From NCBI RefSeq assembly GCF_009870125.1, contig NC_046679.1, positions 2,356,001-2,420,000 of the forward strand: a stretch of DNA of 64,000 nt. Reading direction: 5' to 3'. Source of the DNA: Drosophila pseudoobscura (taxonomy: Eukaryota > Arthropoda > Insecta > Diptera > Drosophilidae). The position numbers and the translations under genes are program-made. The notes under the pieces are model-generated. The model did not search any database and was not told where the DNA came from. It saw only the letters and a program-made list of their open reading frames with translations. Shown here piece by piece: positions 38,127 to 53,000 of the stretch. Positions within the stretch are counted from its first letter, which is position 1; the number at the start of each line of letters is the position of its first letter.

Positions 38127-40374
38127 GATAGCACGCTAATTCGCAGCGGGTGACAAAGTAAATTATGATATTCGTTTCCGGACTAACAGACTGCGTGCAC
38201 TTCCTGCAATGTCTATTTTTCCTTCTTTCTTTCTTTCTGGGGAGTCCGTATCCTGTGTTGTCCAGCTGGCGGATAGGGGAGGGGGAAGCCGGGATTTCCA
38301 TTATGGCCCCGGTCTGCCTGCCTGCCTGCGTTTGTGCGGCGCGTGATTTGTTGCTTGGCCAACGTCGCGCCCCCGCGGCCAGTGCTCGAGGAGTTGAGTG
38401 GAGTGGAGAGGGAAGGAGATGAGCACTCGGAACTTTGCGTATCTGTTTTTGAGCTTCTTAATGGAAAGTTTTGGGGTGAAATTTACGATATGGGGTCTCC
38501 CCTGAACCTTAACCGGCGTCATGTGAAGATAAGCAAGCAGGACAGGGTCGAGAGGGGGCAAGGTGGACCTGCAGCCCCTGCAGGAACTGAATCTCTCCCT
38601 TTAAGTGAATTGGTTAAAGTTTCCTGGGATGCTGCTCCACCTGTCACATCGTTTACAGTTCTGATTTTTGTTTGCATGGGCCAAAGTCGCACTGGCTCCT
38701 CCATCAAAGCCCGCAGTTTGTCCTCCAGAGGTAAGTACCTTCGGGAGGCGGACGACAACAGGAGTAAATTAACAAGCAGCTTAGCTTCAACTAAAACTAA
38801 AACTAAAACTCCGACTGAGACTAAGAGTGGAACTACAACAAACATGCCATACTTTTTGTTGACTGGAAAATCTGATGGCCAAGAATAGTGGCGCACATTT
38901 TCGTGCAAACTTTGTTAACTATTTAAGACATAATTTAGCAAATTATTTTCTTCCATGATGCTGCTTCTACTACCGGTGAGAGGGAGAGGTAGCTTCGAGG
39001 CGGCTCATAAGTAAATATTATGCAAATGAGAGCTTGGGGACCCACCCAAGGACCCCACCCTGCCCCATCCCGCCATCCCTCCACTGGGTTAACAACAAGG
39101 GGCAAGTCGGTCGGCTGTGCCTTTCAAGCTGCAGCGAAAGTTACTCTTATTTTGTAAGGGGCAGGAGGCAGGGCCAGTAGCAGCCGGCTTGTCCTTCCTT
39201 GCCATGGCTGTTAGTTTTTTAATCCTTTGCAGTTATTAATTTAATCGCACAGCTGCATTTCAGTAGCGCAGGGTGGGAGGGGACGGGATGGGTCTGCAGC
39301 AAGGGTAAAGGTTTGGGGAAAAGTTGGTGGCAACTTTTTTGGCTGCCAGCCCTGACAGTCACTCCTGGCCTGGCTTTGTGCCTGTGTCTGGCTGGCTAGC
39401 TGGCTGGCTGGCTGGCTGGCTTGACAAACGCTTGACACATAAATCCGACGTTGGCTTTAATTAGTCAGTAGATTTGTTGTCAAAAGTTGTAACTTTCACT
39501 TCAATTATTCATGCAGCATCAGCATCAGCAGCAGCTTCTCCTATTCCTGCCACATGCAGCCAATTAACAGCCAAATCAACTGAGTGAACGGCAGAGTGCT
39601 TGGTCTATAAATCATCTCTGTTGCACGTGGATCGGCAGGGAAAACGATTGAAAATTATAGAAGCCAAACACGAACACCCATCATCGACGGGCGCGTTTTC
39701 TTAAATTTTCATTACTTGAAAGTTTTGGGGGCATGCAAAGCAAATCCCGAGGTGGCTTAACTTGATTGTTTTTCCACAGAGGCAAGCGCCAACAAAACCC
39801 ACAAACAAAAACACACCCGCCAGGGCAGAGGCATTATGTTTTAACTGATTTTCGCATTTGAATGATTTATGCCTCCCGCCAGACTCATTCGCATTCAGAG
39901 ACTCATACTCATTTTGCCATTTTCTTTATGCGCCCCGCCCCTGCCCCTGCCACCGACTGACGCACCTGCCAGACCAACCATGCCTCGGGGACCTCTTGTC
40001 TCGGGCTCGTTTTTTTTTCATAATTTTGCATGAGATTTGAGTTTGTTTTTAATATTCGCTTATTTTCGTGGCTCTGCAGAGCTCCGTGTGCGGCAATCGA
40101 TAATCAAATGTGTGTGAAATTCGCCTCAACGACATGCCCGGGACATAAATTTATCAACAGGTTAACAAGTAACTTGTCGAATGGGGGGGGAACAGGACTC
40201 AAAACTGGTAGTTTAAATGGGAGTGACATGGCCCCATACTTATTTTGGATGTTCATTCATTTATGGCTTGACTTTTCATAAAACGATGGATGGAATTTTA
40301 CAAGCTAACAGAATCATTTTACGCATCATTAACGTTTTTGTATTTCATATGCAAATTCGGCTAGTCCTGCCTCG

Positions 40375-40397
40375 AATCCGGATCCGGATCCGGATCC
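40375..40397. repeat. (GGATCC)n palindromic repeat
   Basis: Three overlapping CCGGATCC units. Each is self-complementary, so the whole can fold on itself. Confidence 0.75.
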
Positions 40398-40525
40398 TAC
40401 GCCCTGCTCCTACGCCTACTTTTACTCCTTTTGAAGGACCCCACACCCCCAACCCCCCCAGACATCAGACGTCCGTCCAAACAAAGTCAAACTTTTGGCA
40501 ATGGGTTCGGGGACCCACGGCTCAA

Positions 40526-40548
40526 GTGTGTGTGTGTGTGTGTGTGTG
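40526..40548. repeat. (GT)n microsatellite
   Basis: About 11 GT dinucleotides. Confidence 0.9.
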
Positions 40549-43336
40549 ACCGCACCATTAGTGAGGTTCACTGCACACCATCACAGCATCACAGCAGGGT
40601 TACGGAAGAGGGGCTCTGGACCAAAGTCTTCGAGAGACCGACCCACGACCCTCAGATTTGGCCACATTATTTGCACGCAATGAGCCTTGAAATTTAGTTC
40701 TCGGTTAGTTTCGGCCCTTCAAAGGGTCAACGTGGAAGCTTTTATTCCTTTTTTTGGTGCATATGCCAAGTGCCATTCAACACTGCCAATGACAGGACGG
40801 CCCTGGAATCCCGGCAGGCAGATGGATACGAGGACATGGAGCAGCCACTAGTACCTTTGTCGTTGTCTGCCTCTACCTCTGTCTCTCATTATTCCAAATA
40901 AATTGCAACGACTTACGTTGTATTTAAAGGCCATTTAAAGAGCCATTAATTAATTGCAATTAAAATGATTTTCTTTCTCCGATTGTTGTGGCTGGAGTTG
41001 CATTGAGGACCGAGGGCCCAGGACCGAAGAACGTCGCTTTTGTTGTGGCCAGGCCCTGATTGAGTCTCAAATTGCCGCAGCGCCTTTTGTGACCGCATTC
41101 GTAGCGATAATGAACCGTAATGCATAATTATAGCCGACTGCTCTTGGCCATTTAAGTGTGCTGCTTAAGGCCGACCCTTCCATGGAGGGGGATTACAGGC
41201 AGTCCTCAGACCACTTCTGCCGAGTCTTACGAGCCTTTCGGTTTAAGGCATATTTATTATATATTTGGCAATTAACAATATATTATATTGTTCTATATAC
41301 ACATTAACTTGAATCGGCATAATCAGTGACCCTCATTAAACATATTTGTACAGTTGCCAGTGCCTCTGCCAGGGCTTGCCGTTGATGAGGATTTTGGACA
41401 GCACAGGCCATCATGCCACAAGCCAGCACACACACACACACACCCACACACATATGGATAGATATGCCATATGGGTCTATATGGTAAACAGATGTGGAAG
41501 TTCGAGTGCCTGGACGTGGACGTGGACGTGGTGTGTTTGTGTTAGTGTGTTCTCTCTGTTGTCTGTGTGGTGTCGGTGAGGCGATAAGTGACATTTGAGT
41601 GAAAGCTTTGGCTCAGCATTGGAGAACGTGTTTGAATACCCTTATACAGCCATAGTGCTAGTGTGTAGGTAGTCTGTGTGTGTGTGTCTGCTGGTGAATG
41701 TAGAGAGCGCGCGCTTTGGCAAGCCAACAAATATTTATCTATGCCATTGGCCATTTAGCCAGAGCCTGCCAATAAAATTGCCATTGCTGTCATTGTCAGC
41801 TTAACGGCAAAGTGAGCAACAGACGATTGTCTACACACACACACACACGCACGCATGTGTTTGAGTATCTGTGGGAGTAGTGTACTCGTTGTACGCTTGT
41901 GTCGGCGTTGCTTTGACAATTGATTAAATATGTTAAGTGTGCGCAATTATGTCAATTAAATGGAAATTACTTTATACCTCGGCCACTGCTCTTTTTCGTG
42001 CTTGACAAATCACACAGATACTCGTATTTCTACACGGCAACGGCAACGGCAGCTGTAGCGGCAATAGCAACACAAACAAGGTATATACTCGTATAATGGC
42101 CGAAATCAACTGATGCATAAACTAAATAATGAGCCACACTCCTTTGCCTAGAAAGAAGCCCAAAATAATTGGCTTCCCACACACACACACACAGACGGAT
42201 GTTGTCGCTGTGGCAACCATTTAAATTACATCAAATATGGTTTGGCCGAACGTCATATTTAATTATAGATATCCAAGTGCTTTACAATTGTCGGTTAAGT
42301 GGATGTCTAAGCAATTGCAAAAATACAGGATAATATTTGCATTTCCCACGCTGGCCAGACAATTAGCTGGAGCCTGAGTCGTGAATAAGGGGGGAAAAAT
42401 AAGCGCTCGTTTGCATGGTCAGCATGGTCTGCAGATACAGATACGGATACATGCCATGCCAGGATATGGCTGTTCTCCCCACTTTCCACTCCCTGCCACT
42501 CCCCACTTCCTGCCATGCTCTGGCCCAAAGAGCGTGTGTTAATGGCGAAACGTTTAATGTTTCTGGTCACGTAATAAATCCAAATCTGTGCTCTGCGCTG
42601 CTCTGCGCCCTGTCACTTCCGTTTTATGATTTAATTTGTAATTTACTCCGAAGCGCTCTCTCTTCCAGGGGCTCCCCTTCCAGTGGCTCCTTCTGCTCTG
42701 GCCTGATGCTCATCTATTTTTTGTTTTTGGCAGTTAGTTGACTTGATGTTGTTATTTTTGACAACGATACCTGGGGGCATGCTCAGGGTCCGGGCATTTG
42801 CTCTGCGGTAGGCCTCGAAATAGAAAAGCGAAATATGTTTTCAGCCATTTCGATGATGAGGAATAGTTAACTTTTTTGTCCAAGCATTGCATGGAGAGCA
42901 ATTTCCTTTCTGTATGACAGAAATGATGGATACATTGGGCCACTGTTTGGCTATCATTTAAATGGCCTTAAGAAATAATCAATCGTCTGCCCAACTACAT
43001 ACGAGTGTGTATCTGGCACTGGCAATCCCATCCAATCAATAGCATTCCCTGAAATTGCTGGGGACACTGTGGGAACAAGCATTGGAAAAATGGTTGGCAT
43101 ATCAGCATAAGTTAGCCACTTTCCCCCATTGAACTTTGCCCTCATCTGCGCTCATTGGAAATCCCCCAAAACCGGAAAACTGTCAACCAGGCAACCCTCG
43201 CCAGTGGAGGCTCTGGCCTGGTCTGGTCTAGTCCTGACTTTTGCTTTAAATTAACACCTCTGGGAGATGGCTGACTTTTATGGTCTACTATTTTGCATAT
43301 TGGAGCCACACAAATTGTATATGGAAAATCATTACA

Positions 43337-43358
43337 CCCACACACACACACACACACA
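43337..43358. repeat. (CA)n microsatellite
   Basis: About 11 CA dinucleotides. Confidence 0.9.
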
Positions 43359-44249
43359 GAGTCAGGCGGGCTCCTTTAGTGTCCCAAGCCTCTGGCAATT
43401 CATTTTTGCCTTTCTCCGAGCCTCAGCTCTTCAAAGAGAAATTACCTTTTTTCGCGTTACCAGGCCACGCCCCCAAGCCCAAAGTTGGAACAGAACAGAA
43501 GGCGGAAGGAGGTGGGATTTTAGATGGGAATGGAAATGCGGGGAGTACGAGGCATGCGAGGAGTGGTCTTTAGTGCTGATGGCAAACTGTCTTTTCACGC
43601 TTTGCAGGCTAGAAAATTTCAACATTTTTAGGCACGTTTGGCCTGCCGCTTCCTCTCTTTGGGGCTCGGCTCTTCTGCCCCCTAAAGACTTGTCTCTGTC
43701 ATCGCCTCGTGCCGCCTCGATGCGTTTATCGGGTGGCATGTGGCATGAGGCGTGAGTGGGATGTGGTGTGGTGTGGTGCGGTGCGGTGTGTGGTGCTGTT
43801 TGCATACATTTTTCTAACGCCAATTGCTTTCAACACCTCTTGGACCTGCATGCAAAGTTGCTTGGCTTCATCTTGCCTTTCGCCTTTCGCCTTTTGTATT
43901 TGATGTAGTTGTAGCTGTAGTTGTTGTTGTTGCTGCTGCTGTTGCCGGTCAGGCCGACAAAAGCCGTCGAAAGTGCTCGGCCATCGGACGTTGGCCGCTG
44001 TCCGTTTGGTCGATGGCCGATGGGCGATGGCCGCTGCCAAGGCCCATGAACATGAGAGCGTCCTACGCTGGTACGGGTATCTTGGCCAGCCAGTCCTATG
44101 CCCTGACATATTGCAAGTGCCTGAATGGGCAGTGAGCTGCGATTATGTGCAACACACACACACACACTCACACACAAACACATCTATGGCAGACTTTTGT
44201 GCCGTGATTGCATGTGCTGCTTCCTATCTAACCACGTCTGGATGTGTGG

Positions 44250-44274
44250 CTGTGTGTGTGTGTGTGTGTGTGTG
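44250..44274. repeat. (TG)n microsatellite
   Basis: About 12 TG dinucleotides. A CA run lies about 70 bp upstream, so the two could pair as an imperfect inverted repeat. Confidence 0.9.
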
Positions 44275-44390
44275 GCAGGCAGCGCTTCCGTTGCCTTTCA
44301 CCAAACGGAAGTTGAGCGCACTAAACGATTTGCTTGTTTCGTTTCGTGTGCTGAAATATTTAAGCAGTCTGCCCCGAAACCTTTGATGTA

Positions 44391-45190
44391 ACTTTATTTC
44401 CACTTAAGAATTAAGAGATATCTGGCAATGGGCTCTTCCCTTTGTATCCCTCACTTTTTTAGTAAAGGGGAATACTGTTATTTCAAAGATTTACATATAA
44501 ACTCCTATGGTTTAGTTAGAAGATTGTATTTTCAAGTGCCTAAGGACTATAAAGTCTTGATGAGAATCATCAGAATCAACTTATGGTACACCCAGGGTAA
44601 AAATTTTTTCACTTCTGTGCGTTTTGACATGAATATTAAACTATTTGATTTAAATAAACACATGTATATTTCATATTTAAATTAAATAACTCCACATTTA
44701 GATTCAATATATTTTCTACAAATTGAATAATATTTATGTTAATGTTTTATAATTAGTTTAAATATGGGCCATACAAAAAAACTTTTTATACGCTTAATAG
44801 GGGGCAAAGCCCCCAATCAAGAATTTACGTGCAGCAACTATTATTGCTTGAATGTCACTTATGTACGTCACTTACACGGTGGACAGTATCAAAAGCAAAA
44901 ACAATCAAACATATGCTTGCTGAATCGAGATTTAACAATAATTTACGTGCTGAAGCTATTTAGAGTCAGACATGGTTAGGTATACTATTTTTTCCCATAT
45001 AATGCTTTAAAAAAACAGGCGACAACGACCCAAAACGTTGTATATAATAGGAATATTTAATTTGTGGTAGGGATCTTTGGATAACTGCAGAGAAGTCTTG
45101 TCTTATTTGTGTGAGTGTATGTTCCTAGAAATGTACAGCTACCTTTTGCATAAAAATGTCCTTGATTGATATACAAGTACATATGTATGT
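44391..45190. other. AT-rich island, no gene recognised
   Basis: Distinctly AT-rich compared with both flanks. It carries two plus-strand frames of 85 and 71 codons that resemble nothing I know, and a perfect GGGGGC-AAA-GCCCCC hairpin at about 44,800-44,814. It could be a decayed transposon or a diverged non-coding unit. Confidence 0.3.
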
Positions 45191-48100
45191 ATGCAGCAAA
45201 GAGAGTTAAGGCTAAGGAGTGCTATAACTATTTGTAATCATTTAGTTTACTTAATTTGGCGAATAAAGCACTCCCGTGGTCGGTCGGTGTGGGCGTGTCC
45301 GCCCCACCTCCGAGATGGATGTTTGTTTGTGTTATTAATGTCGCCGCCTGAAAGTATGCAACACATTTCGCACTGAGTGAAGGATCAGTGGCGAGGGCGG
45401 AGATGGAAGGACGCAACAAAAGCAGCAACAGCAGCTGCCCAACGGCTATTTTATTGCATTGTCAATTTAATGGTGTGGAAATGCTTTACGAAGAAAAGCT
45501 GCTGCTTCCATCCAGCACTCGAACACTGACACAGATATGTACAGTGTACACATACAAAAGACAGTTCAATGCTGCTGCCTGTTCCTTGTGCTGCTGGTGT
45601 TTCTGCTGCTGCTGCTGCTGCAAGTGAAATAGGGCAAACGTTTAATGCCTGAACAATATTTATTGCCATGTTTCATATTCGTAGAATACGTATACGTCGT
45701 TTTTTCTTGTAACCATAGACATGGCTACAAAGTGGCCTCCGACACTGACTCCGACTGCGACTCCGACTCTGACTCTGATTCGGACTCAGCCTGCATTGTT
45801 TAGGTTTATGCTTTTCCCCGGCTCGGCTCCTGGCCCTTATCCTGCCCTTGGTCTTGGCTCCGGCTCCGGCTCCGGCTCTGGCCCTGTCTCTGTTTCTGTC
45901 CCTTCCCCGTTGTTCGTTGCTGTGTCAAGCGATTTATAAAATGCCAAGCTGCAGCAGCAACATCAGTAACCAGCCATAAAAACAACACAATCTGAGACGC
46001 AGAGGCATTGTACATTGTGCCACAGCCGTTGCAAGTACAAGAGATAAACGGAAATTATTAAAGTGCTGCCAGATTTATGAAAATGTATTTGTTTCTGCAT
46101 TTGTTCTCCGTTCTCCTTCGTATCCGTCTCCATCTCCAGCTCCATCTCCGTGTGCGTCTGCTTCCGAGTCTGGCCTTTGCCGCATATTGTTGCTGCCTGC
46201 CTATAATTGTTGCCTGTGAGGCTTGTTCTGGAGTGCACTTTGGATTTGTTGAAAGCCAGCTGATATCTTTTGGATTGTGCCTGGCTGCATATTTGTTGGG
46301 CTTTTAATAAAATAATCCCCAGCATATGGAAAATGGGCCTACAAAAGTCCTGATCCTGACAGCTTTGAAACGTTTTAAGCACATATTGCTCTTTTGAAAC
46401 CCACTGGTTTCCAGTTCCATTCACTAATACGGAACTTGTATCTATTAGCAATATCCAATTTCTATTCGAGCTCCGAGGCTCACAGAAAGTCTGCACCGCT
46501 TTTGATCAAGCATTTGGTTTATCCCTGCTTAATCCCATTAAAGTCCCCCATGGGTCATAAATCATTTTCATGAATATATGGCTGTATTTTGCCACATTTG
46601 GGGAGCCAGTGGCGGAGCCCCCGTGGGGGAGGCCAAGGCATAATTTAATCGAAGGCAATAAATTGGCATTTAAATGTAATAAAGACGCGGCAAAATAATT
46701 ACAGTTGTGGAAATGCCTCTGCTCTTTCACTGCTTTATGTAGTTGGGAAATCTCTTAGCCTTCGACTTCTTTTTGTGCAATGAAAATACAATTTTTATTC
46801 CAGAATTATGCACATATTTTTGCCGGACTTTATTTGGCTCGGATTTTGGTCGCTTTTCGCCATCTTCTTTGTCGCTGCTGCTACTCTGTATAGCCGACGA
46901 ATGACACTTAAGTGACATTTAACGGTTAATAAGTCTGACAGATTTACAACTGTCAGCGACGTTTAAAAATAATGAACAGCAACTGACAGGCAACGAGCCG
47001 GACGGGACAGCACACAGTAAAAGGCAGGCCAGGCTAGGCCTGAAATGGCCAAGGCGATTTGACCAAATTGACTGCGCAAAGTGAATTATTAATGTCATGT
47101 AGGAGCCGATTTGGAAGGGGCCCAGACGCTATATATATACATATATATATGTACTCGTGTTGTCTGGTGTTTGGCTCTGACTATCGGGATGGCACTAAAT
47201 GTGTGTCTATTTAGTTCCAAGTGCTGAAAATTTACTGTGCGTATTAAATAAATGCGATTTTCCGGCACGTGAATGGCCAGGATCTCATAGGCAGGACTAG
47301 GCTCAGAGCGAAACGAAAGCAAACAAAGACGAAAACGAAAAACTAAAAGAAAACAAAACAAAACGTGGAACAACAAAATAGAACACAACGAAATAGAAAC
47401 AAGGAGCCCAAGGACAACGCTCATAAAACATAAATTTAATTTATGTGCAATTTTAGCAAGTCGTATAAATTTTCTCAACCAAAACAACAACAACAACAAC
47501 AGAAAGATGAAGAGGGAAAGAAAAACCGAACCGAATTCCAAACGCGGCACAGTCCAGATGGGCAGCGAAAATGTCCTTGAAATTGTCTGGGCTTATTTAT
47601 AGCCCCCGAGCAGGAGCAACGCCCCATGTCGAAAGGGTTTCGGGGCCGGGAAATACTTGTGTATACTATATGTTCCTGGTAACCATATTTGTTGCTGCAT
47701 TTTCCCTGTTGTATATGTGTGTGTATCCGATTATGTACGAGGTCTTCCTGAATGTTAATGAATTGATACAAATTCATGCTGTAATGCCAGAGATACTGCC
47801 CAAGGCCAGGCCCTCAAACAGAAGCTGAAGCCAAAGCAGAGGAAGGAAAACAAATATTAATTAAGCTAAAGCGATACCCACGAAGACTTGAAGGCTTTAG
47901 ATGAAGTGCAGCCGGCTCTTAATAAACAAAATTGAATCTCAAGCATTCTGAGCCGGCACTCTTTGGAATACATTTTTAAATAATACATATATATCTGGAT
48001 GCAGGTCTCTGGCTCTCCTTCAGTGTTCTGTTTGTTCCGCAAACATATTTTGAATCCAATTTATTCCACATTTAATTTTCCATCTGCAACAATAACTGCA

Positions 48101-50037
48101 TTGTGAACCAGACAGGAAAACATCCCAGAAGTTTGTCTTTTTGTGCCTGTAATTTGCTCTACGGGTTGCTTGGACTCTGCACCTTTTGAAGTTTGTTTTG
48201 CCTAGCATTTTTGTCAAACTGGTTCAACAACTGTCCAGATTTGTTGGCCAAAGTTTCCCCAGCATGGCATACAGTATGGGTAAACAATTTTCCAGTTGTG
48301 AGCAAAAGTTTTCATTTGCCCAAGAAAAAGAAAACATTCTTTCTGTGATCAGAGGATCATGGCAGGCCCCAAACTTGGGTTCAACTACAATCGGGTTACA
48401 CACAAGCAAGTTCCTGGAAAACAGAATGCATTAGCATTGAATACAGAATTTAATTGCCCTTGCCACAATATCAACAAGGCTGCATCGTCTCACCTGAAAA
48501 TGCTCAATTTATGGCATCCGCAGACTCCTTCTCCTCCGCAACCGAAGTGTCGGTAAGGGTGAGGGCCATAAAATCATTTTGCGGTCAATGAATTTCCAGT
48601 AAAATGGGGGAAAAAAGAACTCGGCCAGGCCAAGGAAGTGAAAGCAACTGGGCAAAATGTCACTCTTTAAAGTGAACTAAGAAATTTATGAAGTTCCCGA
48701 AGGCAGGACTCTCTCCTGGGCACGTACGGAGCCGGACCTAAGTCGGCGGCGCACCAAATCGAGTTCCCCCATTTTCCAGCTGACTTTCCTTTTCGGCAGG
48801 CCGCATCTAATTCATTTGGGGAAGTTATTTATTGTATTATTTACCACTCGAGCCTCAAAACTTTCTCAATTGTTTTTGTTTGTTCAGCCACAAAAGTTCT
48901 GCAAAGAAATACCCAATACTGTATAATCTTTCTGGACTCAGCAGTCGATATCTGTGACACTTTAATGTAGCCTTTAACCGGTTGAAATCCATTTAAATAA
49001 TGGAGCAAAAAAAAAAACGGGCCGGCACGTGAAAGTGTTAAATAAAAACAAATTGTTGCAAATTGTTAACTTTTCTGTTGTCGCTCGGTTGTAGTGGCTT
49101 TTTTCCTGTCCATGTTTTTTCCCACCAGAAATCTCTGGCGCAACCAAATTATTAGTATTTAAAAATTGATGGGCGGGAAAAAAGTGGTTGAGTTCGTTGG
49201 AAATTCCGGCCAGAACTTTGAAGTGATTTTTCCTTCAATTTAATTGCCGTCGGTATATGGAGGATTAAGGATACAGATCTACGGTTCTGGATTGAGATTG
49301 ACAACTTGTTATTACCAAAATGGGAACTATTATTTATCAGATTATCTTCAGAAAAAATGGTGCGAAAACTGAAACGGCAACCCGTCAATGAGTCACATTT
49401 CCCATTTGTATTTTTCCTTCATAGAACCGGATTATAATTAGCTATGACTCCGTGTAAATAGGTTTACACGCAGGAAATCCTGAACGGAATCCAACCCTTC
49501 GTTGGATCCTTCGTTATCTATGGGCAACCACAAGGAGGTGGTGGTGGTGGCTGGGATTCCTGGAGGTGTCTCCCCAATTCATGCCCTTCCCCTTCCCAAA
49601 TTTGCCGAGTGTTTACCTTGTCTGGCTGTCTCTGATCTCGGCAAAGAATGCTTTGCACTTAATTAATGTAATATTCTTAAGCTGCTCTGTATCTCGCATC
49701 CGTGCATCAGTATCCGTGGCGGTTGCCCCGGACAACGAGCGTCTCCGGGTTAATTAACATATGTAAATGAAAAATCAAAACTTGTTTTGTTTTCGAGAGG
49801 GGGAGTGGGAGAGGGAGAGGGAGAGGTAGAGTCAGGCAGGCAGGGCAGAGAGTGTTGTTGTTTGCACTTAGTATTACTGGAAGACTCGAGTGCTCGAGCT
49901 ACTTGGGTAATCGCTCTCTGTGGCTGCCACGCACGTTGCGGCAGTTAAAGAGGTTGCAAGCAGATCGTAAATCGCTTCTTAATGTCCTCTGATAGTTCCG
50001 GTACTGTGTTCTTAGAGCTGCCTTTTGTTTGCTCTGT

Positions 50038-50065
50038 ATTTTATTTTATTTTATTTTATTAAATT
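50038..50065. repeat. (TTTTA)n microsatellite
   Basis: About five TTTTA units. Confidence 0.85.
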
Positions 50066-53000
50066 AAAGCTGCCGCGGACAGCGTTGCGGACAGCCCGGG
50101 ACAACCGGTGCGATGACAAACCCTCAGACATTGCCACAGCCTAGTGGCAGCCTCATTTAAATACAAATAATTTATGAATGCCTGCTGTCTCTCCTCCTCT
50201 TCTGACTCGGGAGCTCCCCCGTCCCCCACCATCTTTCACTCCCCGTCTCCCAGCCGACAGCTGTGCGGGCTTTTCATATTTTTTGTATTTTTTTAATGCT
50301 GGCGCTGCATTAAATGCTTTTTAACTTATTTGCCAGTTGTCCGTCGTCGTGGCCGCACTCTTTTATTTTGTATGTTTTATTGCATTTCATTTCATTCCGC
50401 GCTGAGCCGTGACAACATTAAGCAGATTACATATACGCTGAGATTATTAAAAAGTTAAGAACTTAAAGTGCTGCATAATGAGATGCTATTGCATTTGCAT
50501 TCATACTTAACGCATTTAATTAATTCCCGTCCGCCTTCCCGGCTCCTTTTGCCTGCGTCTCCTTTTGCCCAACGCTGGACAATGATGATCGAACGCCGTA
50601 TTAATTGCCATCGCCGCCGAGGACCATTCCGGCAATTGCCCAACCCTGCGGTCACACTTAATAACGCTTTATTGGAGAGGCCGTAGGCCATAAGGAGTCC
50701 GGACTGAGGCCAGGACGCCGTCGTCGTTCAAAGGAGGAGGCAATCAGTGTACAATTTATTGACGAACCTCACGCCATATTGACCTCTTTGGGTCATCTAT
50801 GGATTTCAATCAACGACACCGCAACCGCAGACTCAGATTCAGATTCAGTCTCAGTCTCAGTCACTCGAAGCCCATGTTTGCGCAACAAACATTGCCATCT
50901 CGAGCGTGTCCGAGTATTCAGTAATCAAGGACAATACTAATCGCAAGGCAAATCTTACATCGGGCGAACTGGGAGGGAGGGAACTTATCAATCTACATAT
51001 CGGCATATGGGTATATGGGCATATCGGCATGTGAAGGCATTTTGGGTAAACTTATTTGCGGTCAACTGCTGATAGTTTTCTGTGGCCAAAGTTTGCACGA
51101 GACAAGCCATGTACGTCCTACAACTACAGGACTGTACAATCAATTTCGATTACTCCGCACAGATCGTAAAACAAAGGCACACACACACCAGTGCCTCTAC
51201 CGCTGCCACTTCCCATGGAGTGAACTGGATGGAAAAGAAAATGGAAATGGAGGTCAGCAGCAGCAGAAAAGAAACCAAAAAGTGAAAGAGAAAACTACTT
51301 AGGCAATTTTCAAGTGATGTCCTGCTGGACGCGATAAGTGGGCTGCTACCCCACCCACTTTCTCTCTCTCCTTATGTGTGTGTGTGTGTGTGTAAGTGAG
51401 GGTTTTGTGGTCTGCCAGTGTTGGGTGACACAAATCTGCCGCACGCGTCATCGTCCAGCAGGCTCTGGTTCCCTTTGGTCTCTGGTCCTTCCACTCGAGC
51501 CGCCTCCTCCTCCTCCTGATGTTTGCTGTTTTCTGGCTCGTGGCTCCTGGCTCCCAAGTCCATCTCACCACTCCCGGCTCCCAGTTAAGTAACTAAAACA
51601 AACGAAAGCAACAAACAAATGCACATAAAAATGGACAACGGCCAACGCGCTGATAAGCTGAAAATAATTTGTGTGTGTATGTGTATGTGTGCCAGTCGAC
51701 GATAGCGCCAATTTCAAAGCAACAACAAAACATTGGCCACCAAGTGGCTCTGTCTCTGGCTCTGTGTCTGCGTTTGTATCTGTGTGAGGTTGGGCTTTAT
51801 GTTATGGCATATCTGTGCGGCCCTAGACAGCCCCTTACTTTTGGAGTGGCCACTGCTGTTGATAAGAACTTCCATACATACATATATTCGCAGGAACACG
51901 CTTCTGTCATTGTCCCGATGAGTCCTTAAAAGGAGGGGGAGGGAGAGCCGTTCCTCTCCGGTCGGCCGGCCTGCCGGCCTGCCTTCCTCATTATTTGCCA
52001 TATTTTCGGTTCAATTATTGCTATTTTTTTGGATTTTTCTCATCCTCCTCCTAATTATGGAATTACGTTTATTTGTTTCTTCCGCGTTGGTAGCGACATA
52101 AGTCCAATTAAAACTAAATGCATAAATCCAGCGACATCGAAATTCTTTAATTTGTTCATTAGTGTTTTCAAGACTCACAAATCCTCTAGTATCTAGCTGC
52201 GCCTGCCAGTTATTGTGACGCCTGAACACTGCTGCGATAAGCTGCCGCAACACTGCTAAATGCCACATGCAACACGGCCATTGCCGATGCCACGGCAGCC
52301 ACACTCTGCCACGTTCGCAGTTTGGCCACACAATAAAAATTGAGCTAATGCAAACACACATACACACAGACCCCCATATACATGCATGAGTAGTGCATAT
52401 ATGTATGCATTTGCATACGTTTTTTGCGTGCACACTTTATTGACCAAAAATTGCTGAAATTCGTAGCAGCAAATGGCCCTGTCCCGGCACCGGCCCCAAC
52501 ACCGACCCCGCCCATCCGGAGCCCTTCCCCCCCAACCAAATGAAGGAACGGCTTACAGTTTTTAAGCGCAAGTTATGGGCCATCGTGCATCGATTGGCGG
52601 CGGTTTTAAATTTCAATAAAAGTGAATTCCAAATGGGCACAAATAGTGCTGCTCGATGAGGTCTGGATATGGACAGGAAACGTGATTGGAGTGGGAGTGC
52701 GAGGGGGAGTGGGAGTGGGAAGGGGGGGATACGCTTGCCTGTGGCTCAGTGTGTAATGTGTAATACAAAATGGCTGAACAACACTGCTGTACAAATCGTT
52801 GGATCAAAAGAGAGTGTGCAAAAGAAAAAAAAAGGGCAAACCCCAACGGAAAGCAAAACAAAAGAGAATGCCGCAAAGTGAGCAAAAGGACGAGGTAAAT
52901 GCACCCATTCCAGGGGGTGCTGGTGCTGGTGCTGGTGGTGGTGGCACAACGCATGACATTTATGCCTGACATAATCCGCTTACACAACAGGATAACAAGA

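Larger units (their letters stand above)
33400..44390. other. Non-coding DNA with microsatellites
   Basis: No supportable gene. Contents are TACA/CA runs (38,080-38,126), tandem GGATCC palindromic units (40,375-40,397), a GT run (40,526-40,548), CA runs (41,427-41,442, 43,337-43,358 and 44,152-44,180), a TG run (44,250-44,274) and a GTGGTGCGGTG tract near 43,765-43,797. A good plus-strand 5' splice sequence, CAGAG/GTAAGTA, occurs near 38,729, but no coding exon leading into it could be defended. Confidence 0.45.

Noticed and set aside
38334..38888. 184-codon plus-strand frame containing a good GTAAGTA donor
   Set aside because: Its amino-acid content looks random, ending in an ACTAAA repeat translated as Lys-Thr. 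The donor alone does not make an exon.
45963..46496. 177-codon minus-strand frame
   Set aside because: No domain, and an internal Glu/Met-Thr repeat produced by CTCCATCTC-type sequence. No promoter or splice context.
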